Assembly (NCBI RefSeq): GCF_913058315.1
Contig: NZ_CAJXQY010000032.1
Coordinates: forward strand, 1-38,235
Direction: 5' to 3'
DNA: 38,235 bases
Source: an uncultured Alteromonas sp.
GTDB taxonomy: Bacteria > Pseudomonadota > Gammaproteobacteria > Enterobacterales > Alteromonadaceae
Below are positions 18,386-26,662 of the stretch, piece after piece. Below the pieces are notes generated by a model. The model did no database searches, was not told the origin of the DNA, and saw only the letters and a list, made by a program, of their open reading frames with translations. The translations under genes and the position numbers were made by a program. Within the stretch, counting starts at the first letter, position 1. The number at the start of each line of letters is the position of its first letter.

Positions 18386-19108
18386 TTGCAAGCCATAGAA
18401 ACTTATACATCGGGCCGTGATACGTTATTGCTTTGTGCCAACCAGTGCGAAGCAGTAGGGATCCCCCTTCCTCCCCTGCAATGGCTACAGCAGTCGCACT
18501 GGCAGCAAGCGACGACGGCCAATAGTGGTAGGGGTCAGGCTGTACTCATTGATGATCCGGCGCCAATGGTACTCAGGGATTATTGTCGCGGAGGATTGGT
18601 ACGACACGTTTCTGAAAGACGGTTTGTGTTTGGCGGTTTAACCGCTACCCGCCCCTACCGGGAGTTAAGCCTGCTCAATAAAATGCACGCAGCGGGTTTA
18701 CCGGTTCCCAGGGGGCTGGCCGGAAGAGTCAGTCGTTACGGGCTGTGTTATGAAGCCAGCATTCTCATGGAACGCATCCCCCACAGTTGTGAAGTTCACG
18801 AACACCTGCTTACTGCCCCGCTCTCAGCGCAACAGTGGCAGGAGGCCGGGCGCCTGATCAGGACGCTGCACGATAACCAGGTTTATCATCACGACCTGAA
18901 TATTCACAATATCATGATCGACCGTAACAATAAGTTCTGGCTGATTGATTTTGACAAATGTGCCCACAAAGACGGCGATCAGTGGAAAGCCGGTAATCTA
19001 AGCCGCCTGAACCGTTCTTTGCATAAAGAGCAGGGCAAGTATGCCGGTTATCATTTTGCCCAGAGCAACTGGGATAGCCTGCAAAGCGGTTATAATCAGC
19101 CTGACTAA
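18386..19108 (+). CDS. kdkA: 3-deoxy-D-manno-octulosonic acid (Kdo) kinase
   Basis: The 240-residue kinase-fold protein matches KdkA: LRDYCRGGL, the HAAGLPVPRGLAGRV stretch, the catalytic loop HHDLNIHN (168-175, D170) and the metal-binding DFDK (188-191), followed by WKAGNLSRLNRSL. KdkA phosphorylates the single Kdo of lipid A-Kdo at O-4, as in Haemophilus and Vibrio, so this organism probably has a one-Kdo core. The start is a TTG; the nearby ATG at 18370 is out of frame. Its 3' end is about 70 bases before coaD. Confidence 0.9.
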   Translation: MQAIETYTSGRDTLLLCANQCEAVGIPLPPLQWLQQSHWQQATTANSGRGQAVLIDDPAPMVLRDYCRGGLVRHVSERRFVFGGLTATRPYRELSLLNKMHAAGLPVPRGLAGRVSRYGLCYEASILMERIPHSCEVHEHLLTAPLSAQQWQEAGRLIRTLHDNQVYHHDLNIHNIMIDRNNKFWLIDFDKCAHKDGDQWKAGNLSRLNRSLHKEQGKYAGYHFAQSNWDSLQSGYNQPD

Positions 19109-19156
19109 CCGCTTGGTAATTGCATCCTTGACGAATTCTGGTTACTGTTTTCTTAA

Positions 19157-19660
<504 letters not shown>

Positions 19661-19670
19661 TGAATTGCGG

Positions 19671-20486
19671 TTAACGCTGGCACTGTGGGCAGTAAAACGT
19701 ATTACGCTGCCCGATAGTCAGGTTTTTAATGGGGGTTTCGCAGGTAAGGCAAGGCTCACCAGAGCGCCCGTAAACGCTCAGAGACTGCTTGAAGTAGCCT
19801 GGGTTGCCATCGGTCTGGGTAAAGTCTTTAAGCGTGGTACCGCCCTGCTGAATGGCTTTTGCCAGCACGTCTTTAATAGCAGTGGTGAGCAGCTGATAAC
19901 GCTTCGCACTGACCTTACCGGCTTTACGACGGGGGTCGATACCCGCCATGAACAGGGCTTCATTGGCATAAATGTTTCCTACGCCCACCACCACTGCGTT
20001 ATCCATAATAAAATTCTTGATGGCTACCTGCTTATTGCGCGACAACGTCAGCAGACGCTCGGCATCGAAATCCGCCGTTAGCGGCTCGGGCCCAAGGTGT
20101 GCCAGTTGAACCGGCGCAGGTTCACCAGGCGGCTGCCATAAACAAGCCCCAAAACGTCTGGGATCGTTAAGCCGCAAACACTTACCGCTGGCAAGAACAA
20201 TGTCTATATGATCATGCTTTACCGGTGCAACCGCCGCATCGAGCACCCGTAGCTTACCCGACATTCCGAGATGCAAAATAATCTGGCCGCCATTCTCGAG
20301 TACAATCAGCAGGTATTTGGCACGGCGATTAACCGCACTGACCCGTTGGCCAACGGCGGCAGAAAGTGACTCAGGTACCGGCCAGCGCAAGCGCCGGTCG
20401 CGGACAATAATCTTTTCGATTAGCTGCCCTTCCAGAAACGGGGCAACGCCTAAGCGGCTGACTTCGACTTCAGGTAATTCAGGCAT
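19671..20486 (-). CDS. mutM: Formamidopyrimidine-DNA glycosylase (Fpg/MutM)
   Basis: This base-excision repair enzyme removes 8-oxoguanine and Fapy lesions and nicks the site. Its 271 residues begin with PELPEVE (catalytic P2 and E3 after Met removal), carry NRRAKYLLI (the beta-elimination lysine) and end with a four-cysteine zinc finger (C246, C249, C266, C269). The ATG overlaps the upstream stop by one base (TAATG). Confidence 0.97.
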   Translation of the reverse strand: MPELPEVEVSRLGVAPFLEGQLIEKIIVRDRRLRWPVPESLSAAVGQRVSAVNRRAKYLLIVLENGGQIILHLGMSGKLRVLDAAVAPVKHDHIDIVLASGKCLRLNDPRRFGACLWQPPGEPAPVQLAHLGPEPLTADFDAERLLTLSRNKQVAIKNFIMDNAVVVGVGNIYANEALFMAGIDPRRKAGKVSAKRYQLLTTAIKDVLAKAIQQGGTTLKDFTQTDGNPGYFKQSLSVYGRSGEPCLTCETPIKNLTIGQRNTFYCPQCQR

Positions 20487-20962
20487 TACATTTCCTGCTC
20501 ATCGCCCAGCCACGGCAATAGCTGCGACAGGCGGACATCATCAAGGGTATACCACTGCTGTTCAACCTGAACCCACAGGTTGTTATCTTTACTGACAAAA
20601 GCATAGACGAGCCCCTGGGAGGCCCCGGCAACCCACACTACCGCTATTAAGGGTTCAGTTTGGGTAATCTCGCGAGGCGGCTTCGCAGGCTGCATTACAG
20701 CACTTCGCCAGTGGTCGATTTGCGTTTCTGGTGTGCTGGTGAGGGTTTTGTTTACGCCTTTCCAGCGCCATTGCTGGCCAACCCGCTCGAGCTTGTAGGC
20801 ACTTTGCTCAATTTTAAGCACGTGGGCGTTATCCGGCAGTAACGGTAAGCTGACCAGCTGCTGACTTTGCGGCACTAAACGGTCCAGGTTAAACAGGAAA
20901 ATCATGCCTAACATGGCGAATATCACCACGTTATTGAATCCTCGTTTGGACAGTCTTGCCAT
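20486..20962 (-). CDS. Small membrane-anchored protein upstream of mutM, function unknown
   Basis: The protein has 158 residues. One N-terminal membrane segment (GFNNVVIFAMLGMIFLFNLDRL) follows a positive start, so the rest is probably periplasmic. The soluble part has many tryptophans (QQWRWKGV, NNLWVQVEQQWYTL) but no motif I recognise. Its stop overlaps the mutM start by one base, so the two are coupled, but this says little about function. Confidence 0.75.
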   Translation of the reverse strand: MARLSKRGFNNVVIFAMLGMIFLFNLDRLVPQSQQLVSLPLLPDNAHVLKIEQSAYKLERVGQQWRWKGVNKTLTSTPETQIDHWRSAVMQPAKPPREITQTEPLIAVVWVAGASQGLVYAFVSKDNNLWVQVEQQWYTLDDVRLSQLLPWLGDEQEM

Positions 20963-21002
20963 AGATTAGTTACCTATTGAGATATACCGCTGACTTTCAC
21001 GC

Positions 21003-21028
21003 AAAAAACCCGGCAACGGCCGGGTTTT
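21003..21028 (-). terminator. Rho-independent terminator after rpmG
   Basis: On the minus strand CCCGGC, loop CGTT and GCCGGG are followed by TTTTTT. A-tracts flank the stem on the other side, so it may also act on plus-strand transcription. Confidence 0.88.
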
Positions 21029-21051
21029 CGTGGAGACAAAAGCAAGTTTTA

Positions 21052-21207
21052 TTACTTGATTTTGGCCTCTTTAAACATAACGTGCTTACGAACAACGGGA
21101 TCATACTTTTTGATCTCCATTTTGCCCGGCATGTTACGCTTGTTTTTGTCAGTGGTGTAGAAGAAACCAGTACCAGCTGAAGAAACTAATTTAATTTTAT
21201 CACGCAT
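21052..21207 (-). CDS. rpmG: 50S ribosomal protein L33
   Basis: The 51-residue basic protein begins [19 protein letters not shown] and ends MFKEAKIK, the standard L33 sequence of the cysteine-free type, so this is the zinc-independent form. It follows rpmB by 12 bases and ends just before a strong terminator. Confidence 0.96.
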   Translation of the reverse strand: MRDKIKLVSSAGTGFFYTTDKNKRNMPGKMEIKKYDPVVRKHVMFKEAKIK

Positions 21208-21219
21208 GATTTGGCTTCC

Positions 21220-21456
21220 TTAGATCTTTTCGCCACGGGCACGGATATCTGTTAATACAGAATCAATACCTTTCTTATCGATAATACGCATGCCTTTTGC
21301 AGACAGACGCAGTTTAACGAAGCGGTTTTCGCTCTCAACCCAAAAACGGTGAGATTGAAGGTTTGGTAAAAAGCGACGGCGAGTCGCGTTTCTAGCGTGA
21401 GAGCGGTTGTTACCTACCGCAGGACGCTTACCTGTTACTTGACATACTCTTGACAT
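21220..21456 (-). CDS. rpmB: 50S ribosomal protein L28
   Basis: The 78-residue protein starts [21 protein letters not shown], the L28 signature, and contains [14 protein letters not shown]. The start at 21456 has GGAGAC upstream; an in-frame ATG at 21492 would add 12 residues foreign to the family. It is the first gene of the rpmB-rpmG operon. Confidence 0.96.
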   Translation of the reverse strand: MSRVCQVTGKRPAVGNNRSHARNATRRRFLPNLQSHRFWVESENRFVKLRLSAKGMRIIDKKGIDSVLTDIRARGEKI

Positions 21457-21558
21457 TATTTGTCTCCAGAACAACGAATTTTGTCTCGCCAATCGGTCCC
21501 ACCAGCACTTTGGGTGTCGGGTCTGATGACGTCTTAACCTTTAAATAAGAGGGCGCAT

Positions 21559-21587
21559 TTTATACAGCAAATCTGCGCCGAATTCAA
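21559..21587 (-). promoter_or_regulatory. rpmB-rpmG promoter
   Basis: On the minus strand TTGAAT (21582-21587) and TATAAA (21559-21564) are 17 bp apart, followed by a GC-rich discriminator, as expected for a growth-rate-controlled ribosomal protein promoter. Confidence 0.72.
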
Positions 21588-21618
21588 CACTAATCCAGAA
21601 AAACCTGCGATCCTGAGC

Positions 21619-21649
21619 AAAAAAACACCGACCGGATCCTTCAGATCGG
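21619..21649 (-). terminator. Likely terminator of the yjb operon
   Basis: On the minus strand CCGATC pairs with GGTCGG (one G-U pair) around a ten-base loop, then a run of seven Ts follows one spacer triplet. It lies about 22 bases after the yjbH stop and ahead of the rpmB promoter. Confidence 0.65.
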
Positions 21650-21671
21650 CATTTATACCCTGTTTCAGCGC

Positions 21672-23789
21672 CTAATCCAAGAATGGCGATCGCATTTCTG
21701 TTACACCGATCAGCTGCACCGGACGGTTCAGCATCTGCCCGCCATCCCGGGCAATGGGTACCCACGGGAACTGCCCGCGACCCGTAGCTGGCTGCAGAAT
21801 AAACAGATCCAGCGGCACGGATACATAAAAGCCTTTGGTAAAGCTGCCTTCACCGTATTCTTCCGACGAGACATTGGTAAATGAGGCGAATGCGCCTACC
21901 ACAATGCCACTGTCGAAGCGTTTGGCGAAATCGATATTGATACCGCGATCCTTAGCCAGGAACTGCCCTACACTGGCTCTGATGCGTGTATCAGGCAAAA
22001 ACTCAGGCTGATAATAAGCCGAGGCAAAGCCGGTGACCGCGGAATAATCAATAAAGCCGGTAGTACTGTCGGGATCGCGCTGTTTTACGTAGTTAATATC
22101 CACACCGAAAGCAAAGTTACTGTCGATGGGGCGATACATAATTTCGCCGCCCACGCCGCCGAACATGGTTTCCAGATAGCCGCCATAGCCCTGGTAATAC
22201 CAATTATCGGCCAGTCTGTCTGACCACTGCATAAACACCGTATCCAGGATTACCATTGGCCCGGAAACATACTCACGAACCCGGGTTCTTACCCGCGGCA
22301 AAAACGTTTCTTCGGCATCTACGGTAAAGTTAAATTTATCGAAGTTATCCAGCAGCGTAGTGCGGATCCCGCCGTAGATCCCCAGATGCTCATTAAACTT
22401 ATACCCCACACTGCTCAGTAAGCCGATTTGGTATAAATAAAAATCTTCCGGGTTACCGAAGGTCTGCGTCCAGAAAAACTTGGTGGAGAAAAACGCACCG
22501 GTGGCGCGATGTGGCTCGTAGGCATCAACCTGTTGCTGGGTAGGTGAAACTCGCCGATAGGTATCTTCTACACTACTCTCTGGCACGCTGTACGTTGCAT
22601 GTTCACGGAACTTAGCGGCATCAATAATGGTATCCACCATCGGCACATTATTGCTTTGTTCAACCAGGTGATATTGCTGAATTGATTCCGGCAGTTCAGA
22701 GGCCAGAATACGGCCAACCCGCTCGACACCTTCATTGCGGTCGCGATATCTCGTTTGTAGGCCATAAAAAGTGGCCTGCTCATCGTCGATTTCAAGGTCG
22801 GTGATCACATAGCCCCCGTGACGGCGCAGATCGTTATAAAGCTTTTGCCGCTTTACGGCGGCAGCGTTTTCTGGCGGCTTAATGCCTTGAATTTCACGCG
22901 GTGGATTATCAATTTTGACCTGGCTAACGGTATGCATATTCAGCTTATAGCTCACGCCAAAGCCGATGGTATTACCGCGCTGATAATTGAGTGAAAAATC
23001 AAAGTTATTCCAGCGATAAACAGCACCAAAGTTCCAGCGGGAGTCCTGCTCCAGGGCGCCGGCGCGATCCTGCTGGTAGTTATTGCCTTCAAACTCGGCT
23101 TTCAGGCTGAGGCCTTCCAGCGGCGTTTGATACTCAATGCCCCCAAACACGGCCATGGGCCCTTTAAAGAAGTTCTGGTAATCAACCTTACCGCCGCGGC
23201 CGGAAAAGCCGTCAGGGCGCTCGCAGAAGCTCTCTCGGAGCTCACAGAAAGGGTTAGTAAAATCGTTTTGATAGCCCAGGTGCCCCCAGCCTAACCCCAG
23301 GTGGAAGTCGAATGGCCCCACGGCCTTACTGGCATTAACAAACTCGCTTTCAAAAAAGCCGGTGCCGCCAAAATCTCGGAAACCCACCGAAATATCCGGT
23401 AAATAAAAGCTTTCTTCCCACAGACGGAATTTAACGTCGAGGCCTTTGTCTTTCAGGGTTTGATCGCCACTGAAGTCGTCGACGTTGCTGTATAACCGGG
23501 TTCGCACATCGGTGTACCGAGCAGTAGCCTCCATCCAGGGGAACAACTGCAGGCTTACCGACATAAAGCGGTATTCCTGGTTGTCGGTGTAGCTCATCGA
23601 CAGGGCGCCTTCCGGCATCATCCGGGCCGTTGGCGTTTGCCAGAGCCCTACACCGCCCTGCACCATCTGACTGGGCGTTACGGAATAAGTATTTGGCTGA
23701 TCAGATTCGTCAGCCCGGGTCTGAGGCACGGCCGCCATGCAGGCCAGCGCCAGAGTCGACAAAGAGAAAGAAAAACGCGGAGCAGCCAA
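21672..23789 (-). CDS. yjbH: YjbH/GfcD-type outer-membrane exopolysaccharide protein
   Basis: The 705-residue protein belongs to the YjbH (DUF940) family, predicted outer-membrane beta-barrel proteins encoded with YjbEFG/GfcABC and linked to exopolysaccharide export. The signal peptide ends at TRA (about residue 26). The opening SVTPSQMVQGGVGLWQTPTARMMPEGALSMSYTDN is the family's recognisable N-terminus; many alternating strands follow. The start is TTG with AGGA seven bases upstream, overlapping the yjbG stop; the first internal ATG would cut the signal peptide. Last gene of a four-gene operon. Confidence 0.85.
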   Translation of the reverse strand: MAAPRFSFSLSTLALACMAAVPQTRADESDQPNTYSVTPSQMVQGGVGLWQTPTARMMPEGALSMSYTDNQEYRFMSVSLQLFPWMEATARYTDVRTRLYSNVDDFSGDQTLKDKGLDVKFRLWEESFYLPDISVGFRDFGGTGFFESEFVNASKAVGPFDFHLGLGWGHLGYQNDFTNPFCELRESFCERPDGFSGRGGKVDYQNFFKGPMAVFGGIEYQTPLEGLSLKAEFEGNNYQQDRAGALEQDSRWNFGAVYRWNNFDFSLNYQRGNTIGFGVSYKLNMHTVSQVKIDNPPREIQGIKPPENAAAVKRQKLYNDLRRHGGYVITDLEIDDEQATFYGLQTRYRDRNEGVERVGRILASELPESIQQYHLVEQSNNVPMVDTIIDAAKFREHATYSVPESSVEDTYRRVSPTQQQVDAYEPHRATGAFFSTKFFWTQTFGNPEDFYLYQIGLLSSVGYKFNEHLGIYGGIRTTLLDNFDKFNFTVDAEETFLPRVRTRVREYVSGPMVILDTVFMQWSDRLADNWYYQGYGGYLETMFGGVGGEIMYRPIDSNFAFGVDINYVKQRDPDSTTGFIDYSAVTGFASAYYQPEFLPDTRIRASVGQFLAKDRGINIDFAKRFDSGIVVGAFASFTNVSSEEYGEGSFTKGFYVSVPLDLFILQPATGRGQFPWVPIARDGGQMLNRPVQLIGVTEMRSPFLD

Positions 23790-23791
23790 GG

Positions 23792-24520
23792 TTACATCCT
23801 ATGCATCATAAGTTGGGCGATTTTGTCGTTGAGCGGGCCGATACGGTCGAAGAACAACTCATCCTGAAGCGGTATAAAAATTTCACTGCCGGGCATCGGC
23901 TTAACAAACTGGCGATTCCAGTAGGCGATACCAAGCTTTTTCACATCACCATCGGGTTCGAGCAAATAGGCGATATCCCGATGGGCATTGGCCGCCAAAT
24001 CAACGCTATCGATATAATCAGTCACGGTAAGCCCGGTTTTAAACGGTAATGCCGTGGCTTGTTGCACCATGCCAGTGAGTCGAACCACCTGTGAGCGTTG
24101 TTTAAAACGAATATAGTACTCACCGGTATTGAACTGCGGGTTAAGGGCTGGATTAAGCCGTGCCTGATCATAATCAACAATCAATTTGAGACGGCGCATC
24201 AACTGCCAGCTGCCTATTTCCTGATACAACGCAGAAAGCTGGCGATATTCCGAACTGCCCTTAGACTGCTCACGAATAAGCGCTGCCAGTTGTTGCAGAA
24301 TGTCTGCCCTTTGTTGCTCTATTTCAGGCGCATTTAACTGGTAAACCGCCGCATTAGCCCAGTATTGAGTAGGCTTTTGTTCAACGATAGACAATACCGT
24401 AGCCAGGCGCACCGGGCGGTCGAAGGTATAAATCTGGCCCGCCACATTGAAGGTCACTGCAACGTCTGCAGTGGCTGAATAAGAAAGCAAACCGAGCATC
24501 ATACAAAGTACACGCAACAT
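23792..24520 (-). CDS. yjbG: YjbG/GfcC-type capsule or exopolysaccharide periplasmic protein
   Basis: The protein has 242 residues with a signal peptide (MLRVLCMMLGLLSYSATA). The body fits GfcC: the beta-grasp-like start VAVTFNVAGQIYTFDRPVRLATVL, the helical pair EIEQQRADILQQLAALI, and the C-terminal DVKKLGIAYWNRQFVKPMPGSEIFIPL. It is a periplasmic accessory protein of polysaccharide secretion; the biochemical role is not established. Its start overlaps the yjbF stop by one base and it is two bases before yjbH. Confidence 0.82.
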   Translation of the reverse strand: MLRVLCMMLGLLSYSATADVAVTFNVAGQIYTFDRPVRLATVLSIVEQKPTQYWANAAVYQLNAPEIEQQRADILQQLAALIREQSKGSSEYRQLSALYQEIGSWQLMRRLKLIVDYDQARLNPALNPQFNTGEYYIRFKQRSQVVRLTGMVQQATALPFKTGLTVTDYIDSVDLAANAHRDIAYLLEPDGDVKKLGIAYWNRQFVKPMPGSEIFIPLQDELFFDRIGPLNDKIAQLMMHRM

Positions 24521-25215
24521 CAGTTTGCCTCCCGGGCATTAATTAAACGGGCGATACGACTCACAAATGTCATTTTCATCAGATCGGAATTTGGTGTGGC
24601 TTTCTGTTCGCTATAAATAATCTGCCCGCTGGTCTGTTCCAGCCAGTAAACGTTCTGCCAGGTGGTCTCATGAGTCCAGTACGGTTTATCAATATCGATG
24701 GAAACCGTTTCGGTGACCGGAATAACGGTGAATTCCTTATCGTAAAACGTGACCTGCTGCGGGGCGCCGCGTTGCCACTGAGAATCCACAGGCAGGTCAT
24801 AGTGGTGTTCTTCCACATCGATATAGTATTTCCAGCTAGCATCCGTTAGCTGCGTAGAGGCTCTGAGCGGATTGCCCTGGAGGTTATCGGTGTACTGCAG
24901 GTCGACATCCAGACCGGAGATACGGATAATTTTATCCTGATCCATAGCCACCACCACGTGGTCGGCCGACACCCATTTATTCTGCCCGTCTTCAATATAG
25001 GCCAGCGCCATGTACACGGGTAAACGCTCACCATGCAGGACTTTAAGGAAATCAACTTTACTTTCTCTGACCTGTTGCAGAGATAACGAAGGGCCGTCTT
25101 CAAAAAATGCCAGACGCAGGGTTTCCAGGTATAACCTGTTAACATTAGAACAACCAGCCAACAGAACACTGACGGCTACCATGATGAAAAATCGAAGAAA
25201 TGTTGCAACAGACAT
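24520..25215 (-). CDS. yjbF: YjbF/GfcB-type lipoprotein
   Basis: This 231-residue lipoprotein has lipobox LLAGC with C22 as the lipidated residue, followed by SNVNRLYLETLRLAFF. It matches the YjbF/GfcB family, the outer-membrane lipoprotein of the yjbEFGH/gfc exopolysaccharide cluster. It is separated from yjbE by a terminator-like hairpin, and coupled to yjbG. Confidence 0.83.
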   Translation of the reverse strand: MSVATFLRFFIMVAVSVLLAGCSNVNRLYLETLRLAFFEDGPSLSLQQVRESKVDFLKVLHGERLPVYMALAYIEDGQNKWVSADHVVVAMDQDKIIRISGLDVDLQYTDNLQGNPLRASTQLTDASWKYYIDVEEHHYDLPVDSQWQRGAPQQVTFYDKEFTVIPVTETVSIDIDKPYWTHETTWQNVYWLEQTSGQIIYSEQKATPNSDLMKMTFVSRIARLINAREAN

Positions 25216-25253
25216 GAAAGACTCGGTTCAGCCTAATGTAATTCCATAACCAA

Positions 25254-25280
25254 TAAAAAAGCCGCCCAACAGGCGGCTTT
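25254..25280 (-). terminator. Terminator/attenuator between yjbE and yjbF
   Basis: On the minus strand AGCCGCC and GGCGGCT form a seven-pair GC-rich stem with a five-base loop, followed by TTTTTT. It lies 17 bases past the yjbE stop and before yjbF, so part of the transcription likely ends here, giving more yjbE than yjbFGH. Confidence 0.85.
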
Positions 25281-25296
25281 CTAAAACTGTTTTCGC

Positions 25297-25662
25297 TTAC
25301 TGAGGAACAGTAGGCAAATAAGTAGTAGTTACTGGAACAGTGATAGTAGTAGTTACACCGTTAGTAACAGTAGTAGTCAGGGTATTTGTTACGTTGTAGC
25401 AAATGCCGTCTACCAGGTCGTCACCAGCAGAACACTCCTCTTCAGGAGGAGTACCGCCACCACCAGTGCCGGTGTCAGTGTTAGTGTCGTTACTAGCGAT
25501 AACTGAGCCAACTACTGCAGCGGCGATTACACCACCAGCAATACCAGCAGCACCGATGCCACCGATGCCAGCACCAGCTGAACCAGTACCACCCGCTTCT
25601 TGTGCATTCGCAGACATTGCCATAGCGGCAGTGATCAGCGTAATAAGCAATGATTTTTTCAT
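25297..25662 (-). CDS. yjbE: YjbE/GfcA-like small secreted Gly/Ala- and Thr-rich protein
   Basis: The 121-residue product has a signal peptide ending ANA (about residue 20). After it comes a Gly/Ala/Ile-rich segment (GAGIGGIGAAGIAGGVIAAA) that could insert in a membrane or aggregate, a short acidic loop with two cysteines (ECSAGDDLVDGIC), and a tail in which 14 of the last 32 residues are threonine. Size, composition and position first in a yjbFGH cluster point to YjbE/GfcA; sequence similarity alone would be weak. Thr-rich tails are often glycosylated or surface-exposed, but that is inference. AAGGA precedes the ATG. Confidence 0.7.
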   Translation of the reverse strand: MKKSLLITLITAAMAMSANAQEAGGTGSAGAGIGGIGAAGIAGGVIAAAVVGSVIASNDTNTDTGTGGGGTPPEEECSAGDDLVDGICYNVTNTLTTTVTNGVTTTITVPVTTTYLPTVPQ

Positions 25663-25695
25663 GTTTAGTCCTTTCTATGGGATATCCGCCAAGTG

Positions 25696-25775
25696 ATCAT
25701 ACTAAAGCATTTTTACCGGTAGATCACTAGGGGTGGCGTAAAAAAGTACAACTTTCGATAAAATATACCGGTATA
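25696..25775 (-). promoter_or_regulatory. yjbE promoter region with two TACCGGTA palindromes
   Basis: On the minus strand a -10-like TATGAT (25696-25701) lacks a -35. The octamer TACCGGTA (25714-25721) lies where the -35 should be, and a second copy inside the 12-bp palindrome TATACCGGTATA (25764-25775) lies 52 bp upstream, almost five helical turns. The flanks also carry GTGATC/GATCAC arms (25693-25698, 25722-25727). This arrangement suggests a dimeric activator; I cannot name it. Confidence 0.45.
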
Positions 25776-25834
25776 AAAAAACAAACTAAAGTATAAATTT
25801 TCAAACCTTTATACCACATCAATGGCTCAGTTGA

Positions 25835-26515
25835 TCACATTAAGCCCTGTTGAGCCAGAGAACACACCTGATTATCGGCCACAATAAAGTGGTCGAGCAC
25901 CTCCACATCCACCAGCGCCATGGCGTGTTTAATATCCCGGGTTAAGCGAATATCCGCCTCGCTGGGCGTAGGATTGCCTGAAGGGTGATTATGCACCAGA
26001 ATAATCGCCGCAGCATGGTCGGCAATCACCTGCTTAACAATTTCACGAGGGTAAACGGCTGCCGCATTAATGGTACCGGAAAACAGCTTTCTGAACGTTA
26101 TCAGCTGATGCTGGCTGTCGAGCATCAGCACGCCAAACACTTCCCTTTTTAAGTCGCGCAGCTCTGCCCGCAAATAAAACTTGGCATCTTCGGCGCAATG
26201 AAATACCGAACGCTTAAACAAGGGCTCAGCCAGTTGGCGACGGCAGATTTCCATGGCGGCCTGCAGTTCACAGTAGCGGGCTTTGCCAATGCCGGGTATT
26301 GCACAAAGTTCATGACTGGAGGCTGAGATAACGCCACGCAAACTGCCAAAATGCGTCAGTAAGCTGCCGGCCAGCTCCAGCACGGTAAGCCCCCGGGTGC
26401 CACTACGCAGTATAATTGCCAGTAATTCGGTGTCTGACAGTTGTTGCGGGCCATTTTTGAGCAGTCGCTCACGGGGACGTTCCTGTAATGGCCAGTGGAG
26501 TAGTGTTAGAGTCAT
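25835..26515 (-). CDS. radC: RadC family JAB/MPN metalloprotein
   Basis: The protein has 226 residues. A helix-hairpin-helix part (AIPGIGKARY, about 72-81) precedes a JAB/MPN domain with the metal-binding motif HNHPSGNPTPSEAD (H175, H177, D188). Despite its name RadC has no confirmed DNA repair role. In E. coli it adjoins rpmB; here the yjb operon separates them. Divergent from coaBC. Confidence 0.95.
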   Translation of the reverse strand: MTLTLLHWPLQERPRERLLKNGPQQLSDTELLAIILRSGTRGLTVLELAGSLLTHFGSLRGVISASSHELCAIPGIGKARYCELQAAMEICRRQLAEPLFKRSVFHCAEDAKFYLRAELRDLKREVFGVLMLDSQHQLITFRKLFSGTINAAAVYPREIVKQVIADHAAAIILVHNHPSGNPTPSEADIRLTRDIKHAMALVDVEVLDHFIVADNQVCSLAQQGLM

Positions 26516-26662
26516 ATCATCTCTCGGTAATCCAGCGTTGATAACCTGCTCAGACTAAGTGATAAAACGTGGAGTCACTACTGCACCTGAGCCGGGTTTT
26601 CGCTACACACTCAGTGCGGCGCATGCTAATCTTTCCCTGTTTAGCTGGTCGGACATATACAC

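Noticed and set aside
25297..25662. Short tandem-like repeats (AGTAGTAGT) as a microsatellite
   Set aside because: They are explained by the Thr-rich coding sequence of the YjbE-like gene, using repeated ACT/ACA codons.
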